Origin: Giesbergeria sp.
GTDB taxonomy: Bacteria > Pseudomonadota > Gammaproteobacteria > Burkholderiales > Burkholderiaceae_C
DNA: 64,000 nucleotides
Direction: 5' to 3'
Assembly: GCA_023150295.1 (NCBI GenBank)
Contig: JAKLLE010000005.1
Location: forward strand, 18,560-82,559
In this document: in pieces, positions 19,092 through 30,395 of the stretch
Position numbering within the stretch: position 1 is the first letter of the stretch
Layout of the letters: each line of letters begins with the position of its first letter
Made by a program: the position numbers and the translations under genes
Notes under the pieces: generated by a model
What the model was told of the DNA's origin: nothing
Database searches by the model: none
The model's input: the letters and a program-made list of their open reading frames with translations, nothing else

Positions 19092-19733
19092 TCAATACGC
19101 CACGGTGAAGCGCTGGCGCACATGGCGCGGCGTTTCCAGTTCATCCACGATGGCCACGGCCAGGTCGGCCACGCTGATGGTGCCGGGCTGGTCGCCGTTC
19201 ATCAGGGGCGACTCGGTGCCCAGCCGGTACTGCCCCGTGCGCTCACCCGGCTGCAGCAGGATGGCGGGTGACAGAAAGGTCCAGTCCAGCGCGTCTTCGG
19301 TCCGGATCCAGTTCAGCGCCTCGCGCGCGGCCAGTGCGCCTTGCTTCCATTCGGCCGGGAACTGGGGCGTGTCCACCAACTGCACGCCGGGCGCCACGAA
19401 CAGGCTGCCTGCACCACCCACCACCAGAATGCGGCGCAGGCCTGCCTGCTTGGTGCCGTCGATGATGGCGCGGGTGCCGCGCAAGAACTCGTCGTGGATG
19501 CGCGGGTTGTCCCAGCCTGGGTTGTAGGCGCTGACCACGGCATCGTGCCCGGCCACGGCGCGCGCCACCTGGGCGGCATCCTGCGCATCGGCCTCGCGCA
19601 CCGCCAGGCCCTCACGCGGCGCCAGCTTGGCAGGGTTGCGGGCCAGCGCCGTCACGCGGTGGCCGCGCTGCAGCAGTTCTTGGAGCACGGCCGAGCCGAC
19701 AAAGCCGGTGGCGCCGATCAGAGCGATGTGCAT
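19092..19733 (-). CDS. NAD(P)-dependent oxidoreductase / NAD-epimerase-like
   Basis: MHIALIGATGFVGSAVLQELLQRGHRVTALARNPAKL. Confidence 0.85.
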   Translation of the reverse strand: MHIALIGATGFVGSAVLQELLQRGHRVTALARNPAKLAPREGLAVREADAQDAAQVARAVAGHDAVVSAYNPGWDNPRIHDEFLRGTRAIIDGTKQAGLRRILVVGGAGSLFVAPGVQLVDTPQFPAEWKQGALAAREALNWIRTEDALDWTFLSPAILLQPGERTGQYRLGTESPLMNGDQPGTISVADLAVAIVDELETPRHVRQRFTVAY

Positions 19734-19855
19734 AGGGGTTCTCCTGGTTCCAAAGTTGCGATGCTGCAAGCATAAAAACTGCACGATCATTGCGGTAGAT
19801 GGCTAAACACGCCTTCACAATGAAGTGCAACTTCACAATCAACCGAAAAACCCCC

Positions 19856-20758
19856 ATGGATGACCTGCGGCGCATGGCCGTGTTCGCCAGCGTGGTGCAG
19901 CACGGGTCGATGAGCGGCGCGGCGCGCGCCCTGGGCATGAGCACCTCGGCCGTGAGCCAACAGGTGCGGCGGCTGGAGCGCTCAGGCGGCGTCACGCTGC
20001 TGCACCGCTCCACGCGCAAGCTCACGCTGACCGAGGCGGGTGAGCGCTACCACGCGCACTGCGCGGCCTTGTGCGCAGCCGCCGAGCAGGCGCGCGCCGA
20101 GCTGGCCGCTGCGCACGCCGCGCCCAGCGGGGAACTGCGCCTGTCGGCCACCGTGGGCTTTGCCCGGCACATCGCACCGGCCCTGGGTGGCATGCTGGCG
20201 CAATACCCCGCGCTGCGCCTGCGGCTGCTGGTGGACGATGCGCCCATCGACCTGATCCAGTCGCGCATCGACCTGGCGCTGCGCTTTGGCCGCCTGAGCG
20301 ATTCGAGCTGGGCCGCACGGCGCCTGTGCGCCATGCAGTGGTGGCTGTGCGCCAGCCCCGGCTGGCTGGCGCGCCACGCCGCGCCGCTCGACCCCGACGC
20401 GCTGCACGCTCAGGATTGGCTGGGCTTTTCCCGCGAAGGCACGGGCCTGCGGCTAGAGCTGCAGGGCCCGGCCGGCGAAACGCGCAGCCTGGTGGTGCAG
20501 CCGCGCATCGCCAGCAACAACCAGCTCTCGATCCAGCAGATGTGCGAGGCCGGCCTGGGCCTGGCGCTGATGGGCAGCATGGACGTGCAGGACGCCCTGC
20601 AGGCGGGGCGTCTGGTGCGGCTGCTGCCGCAGTGGTCGTTCGGCACGCTGGACATCTGGGCTGTCACCCCGCAGCGCGATGCCCAGCCCGCCAAGGTGCG
20701 CCAGGCCATAGCGGTGCTGCAAGCCTACCTGCGCAGCCTGCCGGGCACCACCGCATGA
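19856..20758 (+). CDS. LysR-family transcriptional regulator
   Basis: MDDLRRMAVFASVVQHGSMSGAARALGMSTSAVSQQVRRLERSGGVTLLHRSTRKLTLTEAG. Confidence 0.92.
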   Translation: MDDLRRMAVFASVVQHGSMSGAARALGMSTSAVSQQVRRLERSGGVTLLHRSTRKLTLTEAGERYHAHCAALCAAAEQARAELAAAHAAPSGELRLSATVGFARHIAPALGGMLAQYPALRLRLLVDDAPIDLIQSRIDLALRFGRLSDSSWAARRLCAMQWWLCASPGWLARHAAPLDPDALHAQDWLGFSREGTGLRLELQGPAGETRSLVVQPRIASNNQLSIQQMCEAGLGLALMGSMDVQDALQAGRLVRLLPQWSFGTLDIWAVTPQRDAQPAKVRQAIAVLQAYLRSLPGTTA

Positions 20759-20794
20759 CACCCGCGACAGCAGGTTTTGCCACGCTTGCCCATA

Positions 20795-21514
20795 ATGGCC
20801 CGCATGATCGACCTCTACACCGCCGCCACACCCAATGGGCACAAGATCTCCATCGCGCTGGAGGAACTGGGCCTGCCCTACACCATGCATGTGCTGGATC
20901 TTGCGCGCGGGGACCAGAAGGAACCCTGGTTCCTGGCCATCAACCCCAACGGGCGCATTCCGGCCATCGTGGACCGCGATGCGGGCGACTTCGCGGTGTT
21001 CGAGTCCGGCGCAATCCTGCTGTACCTGGCCGAGAAGACCGGGCGCCTCCTGCCCCAGGACGCCAAGGGCCGCTCGCGCGTGGTGCAGTGGCTCATGTTC
21101 CAGATGGGCGGCATCGGCCCCATGATGGGCCAGGCCAATGTGTTCTTCCGCTACTTCCCCGAGAAGATCCAGCCCGCCATCGACCGCTACCAGGGCGAAT
21201 CCAAGCGCCTGTTCCGCGTGCTCGACACCCATTTGCAGCAGCACGAATACCTGGCGGGCGACTACTCGATTGCCGACATTGCCAACTGGGCCTGGGTGCG
21301 CACGCACCGCTGGTCGGGCGTGCCGATCGACGAACTGCCCCACCTGCAGCGCTGGGTGGAGGCCATCCGCGCACGCCCTGCAGTGCAAAAAGGCATCCTC
21401 ATGCCGCCCTCGGCACGCGACACCAGCCCCAACCGGGAAGAAAGCGAGCGGCAGTTTGTGCAAGAGGCGCGCAAGATGGTGGAGATGGGCCAGCCGCGCC
21501 CATCGGGCGCCTGA
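20795..21514 (+). CDS. Glutathione S-transferase family protein (YfcG-like)
   Basis: [57 protein letters not shown]. Confidence 0.88.
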   Translation: MARMIDLYTAATPNGHKISIALEELGLPYTMHVLDLARGDQKEPWFLAINPNGRIPAIVDRDAGDFAVFESGAILLYLAEKTGRLLPQDAKGRSRVVQWLMFQMGGIGPMMGQANVFFRYFPEKIQPAIDRYQGESKRLFRVLDTHLQQHEYLAGDYSIADIANWAWVRTHRWSGVPIDELPHLQRWVEAIRARPAVQKGILMPPSARDTSPNREESERQFVQEARKMVEMGQPRPSGA

Positions 21515-21530
21515 CCGACGGAGCCCCGCA

Positions 21531-22154
21531 ATGAAGCTGTACACCGCCCCCCGCGCCCCCAACCCGCGCCGCGTGACCATGTTCATGGCCGAAAAGGGCA
21601 TCACCGGCATCGCGCTGGTGCCCGTGGACCTGAACGCGCAAGAGCACAAGGCACAGGCCTTTCGCACCAAGAGCCCGCTGGCCACCGTGCCTGCGCTGGA
21701 GCTGGACGACGGCCGCATCCTGACCGAGACCCGCGCCATCTGCACCTGGCTGGAGGGGCGCTACCCCGAGCCCAACCTCATGGGCCAGGACTTCGAGGAG
21801 CGCGCCTTCATCGAAATGGCCGACCGGCGCGTGGAGTGGTACCTGTTTGCGCGCATTGGCCACTGCATTCGCCACACGCACCCCGGCCTGGCGGTGCTGG
21901 AGCAGCCCCAGTTCCCCGACTACGGCCACAGCGAAGGCCTCAAGATGCGCGAGGCTGCGCGCTGGCTGGACGACACGCTGGCGCAGCAACCCTATGTGGC
22001 GGGCGAGCGCTTCACCATTGCCGACATCACCGCCTTCTGCGCGCTGGAGTTCGCCCGCGGACTGATGAAGTTTGTCCCTGGCGCCGAGGACATGCCCCAC
22101 CTGCAGGCCTGGCGCGACCGCGTTGCCGAACGCCCCTGCGCCCGGGCGGTTTGA
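21531..22154 (+). CDS. Glutathione S-transferase family protein
   Basis: MKLYTAPRAPNPRRVTMFMAEKGITGIALVPVDLNAQEHKAQAFRTKSPLATVPALELDDGRILTETRAICTWLEG. Confidence 0.9.
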   Translation: MKLYTAPRAPNPRRVTMFMAEKGITGIALVPVDLNAQEHKAQAFRTKSPLATVPALELDDGRILTETRAICTWLEGRYPEPNLMGQDFEERAFIEMADRRVEWYLFARIGHCIRHTHPGLAVLEQPQFPDYGHSEGLKMREAARWLDDTLAQQPYVAGERFTIADITAFCALEFARGLMKFVPGAEDMPHLQAWRDRVAERPCARAV

Positions 22155-22155
22155 A

Positions 22156-23535
22156 TCAGTAGGGAAAGCGCAGGGTGAATACGGTCCGTCCACCGGCCGA
22201 CGCGGCGGACACCTCGCCCTGGTGTGCGCGCAGGATGGCCTGTGTGATGGCAAGACCCAGCCCTGTGCCTTCGCCTGCGGCATGCTGGCGCGCAGGATCC
22301 ACACGGTAGAAGCGCTCAAACAAGCGGTCCAGATGCTGCGCGGGAATCGTCTCGCCCGTGTTTTCCACCTGCAGCAACAACGGGCCTTCCTGGCGCACGA
22401 TGGTCACCGTCACCCGGCCTCCCGGCGAAGTGTGGCGCAGGGCATTGGACAACAGGTTGTTCAGCGCCCTGCGCAGCATGAGCCGGTCACCCTGCACCAT
22501 GCCGTCACCCGTGAGCACCAAAGCGATGCGCCGCTCGTCGGCCAGCGCCTCGTAAAAGTCAAACAGGTCGCGCACCTCGCGCGCCAGATCCACCGGCTCG
22601 CCATGCACGATGGCCAGACCGTTCTCGGCCTTGGCCAGGAACAGCATGTCGGCAATCATGCGCGCCAGGCGTTCAAACTCTTCAGCGTTCGATTCAAGGA
22701 TGGCGCGATAGCTGTCGGCGTCGCGCGGGCGGCTCAGCGCCACCTGCGTCTGCATCATCAGGTTGCTGATGGGGGTGCGCAGCTCATGGGCCAGGTCGGA
22801 GGAAAAATCGGACAGGCGCCGGAAGGCCTCTTCCAGACGCTCGAGCATTTCGTTCAGGGTGGCGGCGAGGTCGGCCAGCTCGGCAGGCACGGCCTGCGCG
22901 GGCAGGCGCCGGTCCAGGCTGTGTGCCGTCACCCCGGCCGCCTGTTCACGCATGGAGCGCAGCGGCGCAAGACCCCGGCGCGCGGCAAACCAACCCAGCA
23001 GCCCCATGAGCAAAGCCGCGCAAGCCACAAACAGCCACAGGCTGCGCTGCAAGGCGCGCAGGAAGGCATCGTGGTGTTCGCTGTCGATGGCCATGGCCAC
23101 CTGCACCTGCGTACCCATGGCCGTTGGGAACGTTGCCGCCAGACCCCGGTAGTTCTTTCCGTCTTGCGCCCATGTCCACAGCGGCGCCAAGGCCAGCTCT
23201 GCGGCCAGCACCGGCAACTGCGGTGGCCACTGCGCGTCGGGCGTCGCCAGCAAGACCTGCTGGTCTGGCCCGAGAACTCGCACTACCAAGTCATGGTGCG
23301 CCAGGAATGCATCCCCCAGCGGCGCGGACAGGCGTTCGAGTTGTGCCAGGGAGTCCACCTGCGCAATGAGGTGTTGGGCATGCTGCAGCTTGCCCGTGAG
23401 TTCAGCACGGTCCAGATCCTCGAAGTGGCGTTCGATCGCCCCCCCGACCAGCCCGCCCAAAGCCAGCAGCACGGCGACCGAACCCAGGGTGAACAGCAGC
23501 GTGAGCCGCGCCGTCAGCGAAAGGCGTGCGATCAC
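22156..23535 (-). CDS. Heavy-metal sensor histidine kinase (CusS/CopS-like)
   Basis: HAMP plus [52 protein letters not shown]. Confidence 0.9.
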   Translation of the reverse strand: MIARLSLTARLTLLFTLGSVAVLLALGGLVGGAIERHFEDLDRAELTGKLQHAQHLIAQVDSLAQLERLSAPLGDAFLAHHDLVVRVLGPDQQVLLATPDAQWPPQLPVLAAELALAPLWTWAQDGKNYRGLAATFPTAMGTQVQVAMAIDSEHHDAFLRALQRSLWLFVACAALLMGLLGWFAARRGLAPLRSMREQAAGVTAHSLDRRLPAQAVPAELADLAATLNEMLERLEEAFRRLSDFSSDLAHELRTPISNLMMQTQVALSRPRDADSYRAILESNAEEFERLARMIADMLFLAKAENGLAIVHGEPVDLAREVRDLFDFYEALADERRIALVLTGDGMVQGDRLMLRRALNNLLSNALRHTSPGGRVTVTIVRQEGPLLLQVENTGETIPAQHLDRLFERFYRVDPARQHAAGEGTGLGLAITQAILRAHQGEVSAASAGGRTVFTLRFPY

Positions 23536-24206
23536 GGAGTCTCCAGCACATAGCCCATGCCACGCACGGTGCGAATGAGCTTGGGTTCGAAGGCATCGTC
23601 CACCTTGGCGCGCAGGCGGCGCATGGCCACCTCGATGACGTTGGTGTCGCTGTCGAAATTCATGTCCCAGACCTGCGAGGCGATCAGCGAGCGCGGCAGC
23701 ACCTCGCCCTGACGGCGCATCAGCAGCTCCAGCAGCGCAAACTCCTTGGCAGTCAGGTCGATGCGCTGCCCACCGCGTACCACGCGGCGGCGCAGCAGGT
23801 CCAGTTCCAGGTCGGCGGCGCGCAGCACGGTGGACTCCATGCCGCTTCGGCCCCGGCGCAGCAGGGTGCGCACACGCGCCAGAAACTCCGAGAACGCGAA
23901 CGGCTTGACTAGGTAGTCGTCAGCCCCCAGCTCCAGGCCCCTGACACGATCCTCTACTTGGTCGCGCGCGGTCAAAAAAAGTACCGGTATCTCCTTGCCG
24001 CTGCGGCGCAAAGTCTCCAGCACCTGCCAGCCGTTGAGGCCGGGCAGCATCACGTCGAGCACCAGCAGGTCGTGGTCACCGGTGACCGCCAGGTGCAAAC
24101 CGTCCACACCATTGCGTGCCAGATCGACCACAAAGCCCGACTCCGCCAGACCCTGCTGGAGGTAGTCGCCCGTCTTGGGCTCGTCTTCAACGATGAGGAT
24201 TTTCAT
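23532..24206 (-). CDS. Heavy-metal response regulator (CusR/CopR-like)
   Basis: [67 protein letters not shown]; 4-nt overlap with the kinase. Confidence 0.93.
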   Translation of the reverse strand: MKILIVEDEPKTGDYLQQGLAESGFVVDLARNGVDGLHLAVTGDHDLLVLDVMLPGLNGWQVLETLRRSGKEIPVLFLTARDQVEDRVRGLELGADDYLVKPFAFSEFLARVRTLLRRGRSGMESTVLRAADLELDLLRRRVVRGGQRIDLTAKEFALLELLMRRQGEVLPRSLIASQVWDMNFDSDTNVIEVAMRRLRAKVDDAFEPKLIRTVRGMGYVLETP

Positions 24207-24271
24207 GGGCGCGGTGCTGCGACAGGGCTCTGCGCCGGATTGTGCCTGCCCCAGCGCTGACTGGACGCTAG

Positions 24272-24287
24272 ATGACAGATTTGTAAT
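24272..24287. promoter_or_regulatory. Candidate CopR/CusR box
   Basis: ATGACA-gatT-TGTAAT imperfect dyad between the divergent regulator and efflux operon. Confidence 0.5.
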
Positions 24288-24324
24288 CTTCCGGAAAGCT
24301 TCCCGTCGGGGGGCGCACAGCACC

Positions 24325-25563
24325 ATGCAGGCCATGTCCTCACACCTCCTCATGAACCGAGCACCGCGAAGATGCACCGGGTTGCTGCTGGCCCTTGTGC
24401 TGGTCACCGCACCTGCCGCCGCGCAAACGCTGGCACAGGCCCTGGATAAGGCCTGGCTGCTGCACCCCCAGGCCCAGGCGGGCAGCGCACGCAACGCCCA
24501 GGCCGCAGCCCGCGTCGAAGCGGCCAGCGGCTTGACGCCGGGACCGGCCACGCTGTCACTGGGATCCGCGAGCGACCGCTTTCACGCCAACCAGGGCCAG
24601 CGCGAATGGGAGGTCGAAATGGCCGTTCCGCTGTGGCTGCCTGGCCAGAAAGCTGCGCAAGGCGCCGAGGCTGCCAGCGGCCAGGCCCAGGTCGTGGCAC
24701 AACAACATGCGCTGCGCCTGCAACTGGCGGGCGAGCTGCGCACCGCCTGGTGGACCGTGGCGGCTGCGCGCCAAACCCGTACCCAGGCCCAGCAGCGCGT
24801 GGACACGGCCCAGGCCCTCCTGGCGAATGTGCAGCGCCGCTACCGCGCGGGTGAGCTGGCACGCATCGACGCCAATCTGGCCCAGCGCGAAGCGCTCGCC
24901 GCGCAGGGCGCCCTCTCCGACAGCGACGCCGCCCTGCTGCAGGCCGAGCAGGGCTTTCGCACGCTGACTGGCACCGCCGCGCCCGCACAACTGTCCCCCG
25001 AGCCACCCGAGATGCCGGAATCGGACGGACAGGACCATCCCCTGCGTGCCGCTGCGTCGGCCACCCTCGCCCAGGCGCAGGCACGGGTGCGGTCGGCAGA
25101 CACCACACGCCGTGCGTCACCCGAGCTGGCCTTGCGCATGGTGCGCGACCGCGGCGCGGCGGGACAGCCGTATGCAAACACCCTGGGGGTCAAGCTGACC
25201 ATTCCGCTGTCGTCCGAGCCGCTGGTGCGCCAGGCCCAGTCGGCCGCATTGGCCGATCTGGCGCAGGCCCAGGCAGAAATAGACCAGGTGGAACGCACGC
25301 TGGCGCTTGATGCTGCCCTGGCCCGCCGCCACCTGGAAACCACGGAACGCCAGTGGAAGCAGGCGCAGGAGCGCCTGGCCCTGGACACCGACACGCTCCA
25401 ACTGGCAGAAAAAGCCTTTGCCCTCGGCGAGACCGACCTCACCGCCCTGCTGCGCGCACGCGCCGACGCACTGGAAGCCCAGGCCCTGGTGGGCCAGCAG
25501 CAGGTGGCCCTGATGGCCGCCCGGTCCCGCATGCACCAAGCCCTGGGAGTTCTTCCGAAATGA
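24325..25563 (+). CDS. TolC-family outer-membrane efflux protein (CzcC/CusC-like)
   Basis: Signal peptide then [48 protein letters not shown]. Confidence 0.85.
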   Translation: MQAMSSHLLMNRAPRRCTGLLLALVLVTAPAAAQTLAQALDKAWLLHPQAQAGSARNAQAAARVEAASGLTPGPATLSLGSASDRFHANQGQREWEVEMAVPLWLPGQKAAQGAEAASGQAQVVAQQHALRLQLAGELRTAWWTVAAARQTRTQAQQRVDTAQALLANVQRRYRAGELARIDANLAQREALAAQGALSDSDAALLQAEQGFRTLTGTAAPAQLSPEPPEMPESDGQDHPLRAAASATLAQAQARVRSADTTRRASPELALRMVRDRGAAGQPYANTLGVKLTIPLSSEPLVRQAQSAALADLAQAQAEIDQVERTLALDAALARRHLETTERQWKQAQERLALDTDTLQLAEKAFALGETDLTALLRARADALEAQALVGQQQVALMAARSRMHQALGVLPK

Positions 25564-26111
25564 ATCCCGTACGAGTCCTTTTGCTGGGCACCGCCCTGGC
25601 TGCTGCGGCCCTGCCCGCCCTGGCCCATGGCGATGAAGACCACAGCGAGCCCCACGTCGTTGCCACCGCTCCCATGGCCGCGCAAAGCCCGCGCACCGAG
25701 GCCCAGACCGATGCCTTCGAACTGGTGGCCTCGCTGGAGCAGGACCGGCTGGTGCTGCACATCGACCGCTTCGACACCAATGAACCTGTCGAGGGCGCAC
25801 AGGTGGAAGTGGACACCGGCACCATGCAGGCCAAGGCCACGCAATCGTCTCCCGGCGTGTACTGGGTGGCCCAGGGCGCGCTTGGCCAGCCAGGCAAGCA
25901 CCCGCTGACCATCACCATCGAAACCGAAGACACCGCTGATCTTCTGACCGCCACGCTGGAAGTGCCCGCCGCTCCCGCCCCCACCACCAGCGGCCCGATA
26001 TCCGAACCCTGGATGGCCTGGGGCCTGGGCGGCACCCTGCTGCTCTCGGGTGCGGGCCTGCTGGCCCTGCGCCGTCGCCCCCGTGCCACCGCCCCAGGAT
26101 CGCCCGTATGA
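25560..26111 (+). CDS. Periplasmic/membrane-anchored hypothetical protein of the metal-efflux operon
   Basis: [32 protein letters not shown]...; C-terminal TM AWGLGGTLLLSGAGLLALRRRPR; ATGA overlap with upstream gene. Confidence 0.75.
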   Translation: MNPVRVLLLGTALAAAALPALAHGDEDHSEPHVVATAPMAAQSPRTEAQTDAFELVASLEQDRLVLHIDRFDTNEPVEGAQVEVDTGTMQAKATQSSPGVYWVAQGALGQPGKHPLTITIETEDTADLLTATLEVPAAPAPTTSGPISEPWMAWGLGGTLLLSGAGLLALRRRPRATAPGSPV

Positions 26112-27229
26112 CATCCGCACAGTTTTCCCGCATGGCCGCCGCATGGCTGCTGGTCTTGCATGGTGCAGCCTTCGCCCACGGCGGCGAAGACCACGACCAC
26201 GGCCCCGCCGCAGCACCCCTGCCAGCCACAGGCACCACGGCCCCCCAGCGCCAGGCCGACGGCAGCCTGTTCATTCCCAAGGCCATCCAGAGGCAATGGA
26301 GCTTGCGCACCGTGCGGGCAGACATCCGTGAGCTGCCCACCTCGGTCGAGTTGCAGGGCAAGGTGGTGGCCGATGCCAATGCCGGAGGGCGTGTGCAGTC
26401 CACCCAGCCGGGGCGCATCGAAGCGCCGGACCAGGGTTTGCCCACCCTGGGCCAGCAGGTTCGCAAAGGACAGGTGCTGGCGCATGTGCGGCCCACCGTG
26501 TCGAACACCGAACGCGGCGGCCTGCAGGCCCAGCTGGCCGACCTGGATGCACAGCAGGCCATCGCCCAGCGCAAGGCCGATCGATACGCCCAGCTCAAGG
26601 GCGCCGTACCGCAGTCGGCCATTGATGCCGCGCGGCTTGAATCAGAGGCACTGCGCCAGCGCAGGCAGGCCTTGCAGGCCAGTCTGCAGGCGCCGGAGCC
26701 GCTGCGTGCACCGGTGTCGGGCGTGGTCAGCGCGGTGCACGCCATGGCAGGCCAGGTGGTCGATGCGCGAGAAACGCTGTTCGAGGTGGTCAACCCCGCA
26801 CAGCTGACCGTGGAGGCACTGGCCTACGAACCCACCCTGGCCCAGGGCGTGACGGCGGCCAGCACCAGCGTGGCAGGCGCCAGTACCGAACTGCAGTTTG
26901 TCGGCAGCGGAAGGCAGTTGCGCGAGCAGGCCTGGGTGCTGCAGTTCCGCATTCCGTCGGACCAGCATGCACTGGCGGTGGGCCAGTCGGTCAAAGTGAT
27001 CGCCACCACACGGCAGACGCACAAGGGCGCCGCTGTTCCGCAGGCGGCCGTGGTGCGCGCTGGCGGGGGCGATCAGGCTGTCTGGGTGCATACGACGGCA
27101 GAGAAATTTGAACGCCGCACAGTGCGCGCGCAGACGCTGAGCGCGGAAAGCACCGCTGTCACCTCCGGCATTGCCGCCGGGGAGCGCGTGGTCACCCAGG
27201 GCGCGAGCCTGCTGGCACAGGTGCGCTGA
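26108..27229 (+). CDS. RND efflux periplasmic adaptor (CusB/CzcB-like), His-rich N-terminus
   Basis: AHGGEDHDHGPAAAP...; ATGA overlap; barrel-sandwich GRIEAPDQGLPTLGQQVRKGQVLAHV. Confidence 0.88.
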   Translation: MTSAQFSRMAAAWLLVLHGAAFAHGGEDHDHGPAAAPLPATGTTAPQRQADGSLFIPKAIQRQWSLRTVRADIRELPTSVELQGKVVADANAGGRVQSTQPGRIEAPDQGLPTLGQQVRKGQVLAHVRPTVSNTERGGLQAQLADLDAQQAIAQRKADRYAQLKGAVPQSAIDAARLESEALRQRRQALQASLQAPEPLRAPVSGVVSAVHAMAGQVVDARETLFEVVNPAQLTVEALAYEPTLAQGVTAASTSVAGASTELQFVGSGRQLREQAWVLQFRIPSDQHALAVGQSVKVIATTRQTHKGAAVPQAAVVRAGGGDQAVWVHTTAEKFERRTVRAQTLSAESTAVTSGIAAGERVVTQGASLLAQVR

Positions 27230-27231
27230 AC

Positions 27232-30200
27232 ATGTTTGACTTCATCATTCATACCAGCCTGCGCCAGCGCCTGATGGTGCTGGGCTTGTCGCTGTTTCTG
27301 GTGGTTTACGGCGCCTTGAGCCTGCGGCAGATGCCAGTCGATGTGTTTCCCGACCTGAACAAGCCCACCGTCACGCTGATGACCGAAGCCGGCGGCATGG
27401 CGCCGGAAGAAGTCGAGCAGCTGGTCAGCTTTCCCATCGAGTCGGGCATGAACGGCATGCCCGGGGTGACCCGCGTGCGCTCGGTCTCCGGCGTGGGGCT
27501 GTCGATCGTGTATGTCGAGTTCGAGTGGGGCTCGGACATCTACCGCAACCGCCAGCAGATTGCCGAGCGCCTGAACCTGGTGCGCGAACAGCTGCCCGAG
27601 GGCATCGTGCCGCAAATGGGGCCGATTTCTTCCATCATGGGCGAGATTCTGCTGATCGCCCTGCCCGCCGACCCCGCCAAGGTCAGCCCGATGCAGGTGC
27701 GCGAGTATGCCGACTGGGTGGTGCGCCCCCGGCTGCTCACCATCCCGGGCATCGCCCAGGTCACACCCATTGGCGGAGAGGTGCGCCAGTACCGGGTCGA
27801 GATTCACCCGGCGAAGCTGCAGGCCCTGGGCATTGAACGGGAAAAGGTGGACGCAGCGCTGCGCGACTTCGGCGCCAACACCAGCGGTGGCTTCTTGCAG
27901 GCGCAGGGCCGTGAATATCTGATCCGGCAGGTGGGCCGCACCAGCCGCATCGAAGACCTGCGCAGCGTGGTGGTGGGTGTTAAAAACACCCAGCCCATCC
28001 TGTTACACCAGGTGGCAGACGTTCGGCTGGCCCCGGCGGTCAAGCGCGGCGATGCCAGCTACAAGGGCCAGCCAGCGGTGATTTTGTCGGTGCAAAAGCA
28101 GCCTGGCGCCGACAGCGTGGCGCTCACCCAGGCGGTCGAGCAGGCCATGGCCACGCTGAACAAGGCGCTGCCCCAGGGCATTGAAACGCCGCAGTTCTTG
28201 TTCAAGCAGGCCGATTTCATCGAACGCTCGGTGGGCAACGTCCAGGAAGCCCTGCGCGATGGCGCCATTCTGGTGGCGGTCGTGCTGTTCTTGTTCCTGC
28301 TGAATGTGCGTACCACAGTCATCTCGCTGGTGGCCATTCCGCTGTCGCTGATGGTGACCGCGCTGGTGTTCCGCTATTTCGGCCTGTCGATCAACACGAT
28401 GACGCTGGGGGGGCTGGCCATCGCCATTGGCGAGCTGGTGGACGACGCGGTGGTGGACGTCGAAAACGTGCTGCGCCGCCTGAAGGAAAACCGCCTGAAA
28501 CCGCAGCCGCTCCCGGCCCTGACGGTGATTGCCGCCGCCTCCCGCGAGGTGCGTACGGGCGTCGTCTATGCCACCCTGGTCGTGGTGCTGGTGTTTGTGC
28601 CTTTGTTTGCCCTGCCGGGCATCGAAGGCCGGTTGTTCACTCCGCTGGGCATTGCGTATGTGGTGTCTATCCTGGCCAGCATGGTGGTGGCCGTCACCAT
28701 CACGCCCGTGCTGTGCTACTACCTGCTGCCGCGCATGAAGCAACTGCATGCGGGCGACAGCCCGCTGGCGGCCTGGCTCAAGCGCTGGGATGCCCGCTTG
28801 CTGAACGGGTCGTTCGATCATTCCCGCACCCTGCTGGCGGGTGCGCTGGTCGTGGTTCTGGCGGTTGCCGCCAGCGTGCCCTTCTTTCCGCGCTCGTTCC
28901 TGCCGCCCTTCAACGAAGGCACGCTCACGGTGAACGTGTTGCTCAACCCCGGCACCTCGCTGGAAGAGTCCAACCGCATCGCAACACTGGCCGAGCAACT
29001 GGCCATGCAAGTTCCTGAGGTTACCCAGGTGGGCCGCAGAACCGGCCGAGCCGAACTGGACGAACATGCGGAAGGGGTGCACTACACCGAGATGGACATC
29101 GACCTCAAGATGTCCGAGCGCAGCCGCGATGTTGTGGTGCAGGACATTCGCGCCCGACTGGCCACCCTGCCCGCAGCCACCAGCGTGGGGCAACCCATTT
29201 CGCACCGCCTGGACCACCTGCTCTCGGGCGTGCGGGCGCAGATCGCGCTGAAGGTGTACGGGGACGACCTGGACACGCTGCGGGGCCTGGCAGGCGACCT
29301 GCGCGACCGCCTGTCGCGCATTCCGGGCATCACCGACCTGCAGATCGAGAAGCAGGTGCTGATTCCGCAGATCAAGATCCACCTGGACTACGAGCAGGCC
29401 GCACGCTACGGCGTCGCACCCGGTGCGGTCTTGCGATCCTTGCAACAGATGATCGAAGGCGAACGCATCACCCAGATCGTTGAAGGCAACCGCCGCTTTG
29501 ACCTGGTGGTGCGCCTGCCCGAGGACGACCGCGGGTTGCACGCCCTGAAGGGCTTGCTGATCGAAACCCCCACGGGGGCGGTTCCGCTGTCCCTGCTGGC
29601 AACCATCGAAGACGGCGAAGGCCCCAACCAGGTCAGCCGCGAGAACGCGCGCCGACGCATCGTGGTGTCGGCCAACACCGACGGCAGCGACATGGCGCGC
29701 ATCATTGGCGACATCCGCACCACGTTGGCCGCCGCGCCCATGCCGGAAGGCTATTTCACGGCGCTTGAAGGCCAGTTCCAGGCCCAGGAGCAGGCGGCCC
29801 GGTTGATTGCCCTGCTGGCCCTGGTGTCGCTGGCCATGATCTTCCTGGTGCTCTACAGCCGCTACCGATCCACCGTGCTGACCCTCATCATCATGGGCAA
29901 CATTCCGCTGGCCCTGGTGGGCAGTGTGCTGGCACTGTGGATCTCGGGCCAGCCGCTGTCGGTGGCCGCGCTGGTGGGCTTCATCACGCTGACGGGCATC
30001 TCGACGCGCAACGGCATCCTCAAGATCAGCCACTACATCAACCTGTGCGCGTTCGAGGGTGAAAAATTTGGCAAGCAACTCATCGTGCGCGGCTCGCTCG
30101 AGCGCCTCACCCCGGTGCTGATGACGGCGCTGGTCGCTGCCTTCGCGCTGGTGCCGCTGCTGGTGTCGGCAGATGCCCCCGGCAAGGAAGTGCTGCACCC

Positions 30201-30348
30201 CGTGGCCGTGGTGATTTTCGGCGGCCTGGTCAGCTCCACGCTGCTCGACACCTTGCTGACGCCGCTGATGTTCTGGCGCTGGGGCGAAAAGCCATTGGAG
30301 CACCTGCTGGCGCTGCGCAGCCAGGAAAAATCGCAAGACAGTTTCTAA
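27232..30348 (+). CDS. Heavy-metal RND efflux permease (CusA/CzcA family)
   Basis: MFDFIIHTSLRQRLMVLGLSLFLVVYGALSLRQMPVDVFPDLNKPTVTLMTEAGGMAPEEVEQLVSFPIESGMNGMPGVTRVRS; 1038 aa. Confidence 0.95.
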   Translation: MFDFIIHTSLRQRLMVLGLSLFLVVYGALSLRQMPVDVFPDLNKPTVTLMTEAGGMAPEEVEQLVSFPIESGMNGMPGVTRVRSVSGVGLSIVYVEFEWGSDIYRNRQQIAERLNLVREQLPEGIVPQMGPISSIMGEILLIALPADPAKVSPMQVREYADWVVRPRLLTIPGIAQVTPIGGEVRQYRVEIHPAKLQALGIEREKVDAALRDFGANTSGGFLQAQGREYLIRQVGRTSRIEDLRSVVVGVKNTQPILLHQVADVRLAPAVKRGDASYKGQPAVILSVQKQPGADSVALTQAVEQAMATLNKALPQGIETPQFLFKQADFIERSVGNVQEALRDGAILVAVVLFLFLLNVRTTVISLVAIPLSLMVTALVFRYFGLSINTMTLGGLAIAIGELVDDAVVDVENVLRRLKENRLKPQPLPALTVIAAASREVRTGVVYATLVVVLVFVPLFALPGIEGRLFTPLGIAYVVSILASMVVAVTITPVLCYYLLPRMKQLHAGDSPLAAWLKRWDARLLNGSFDHSRTLLAGALVVVLAVAASVPFFPRSFLPPFNEGTLTVNVLLNPGTSLEESNRIATLAEQLAMQVPEVTQVGRRTGRAELDEHAEGVHYTEMDIDLKMSERSRDVVVQDIRARLATLPAATSVGQPISHRLDHLLSGVRAQIALKVYGDDLDTLRGLAGDLRDRLSRIPGITDLQIEKQVLIPQIKIHLDYEQAARYGVAPGAVLRSLQQMIEGERITQIVEGNRRFDLVVRLPEDDRGLHALKGLLIETPTGAVPLSLLATIEDGEGPNQVSRENARRRIVVSANTDGSDMARIIGDIRTTLAAAPMPEGYFTALEGQFQAQEQAARLIALLALVSLAMIFLVLYSRYRSTVLTLIIMGNIPLALVGSVLALWISGQPLSVAALVGFITLTGISTRNGILKISHYINLCAFEGEKFGKQLIVRGSLERLTPVLMTALVAAFALVPLLVSADAPGKEVLHPVAVVIFGGLVSSTLLDTLLTPLMFWRWGEKPLEHLLALRSQEKSQDSF

Positions 30349-30395
30349 CAACCCACTTCCCAGCGACAGGCTGGGCTCAAGACGAAGGAGCCTCC

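Noticed and set aside
19813-19839. Direct repeat CTTCACAAT (19813, 19831) upstream of the LysR gene
   Set aside because: Two 9-bp copies only; could be an autoregulatory site but too weak to claim.
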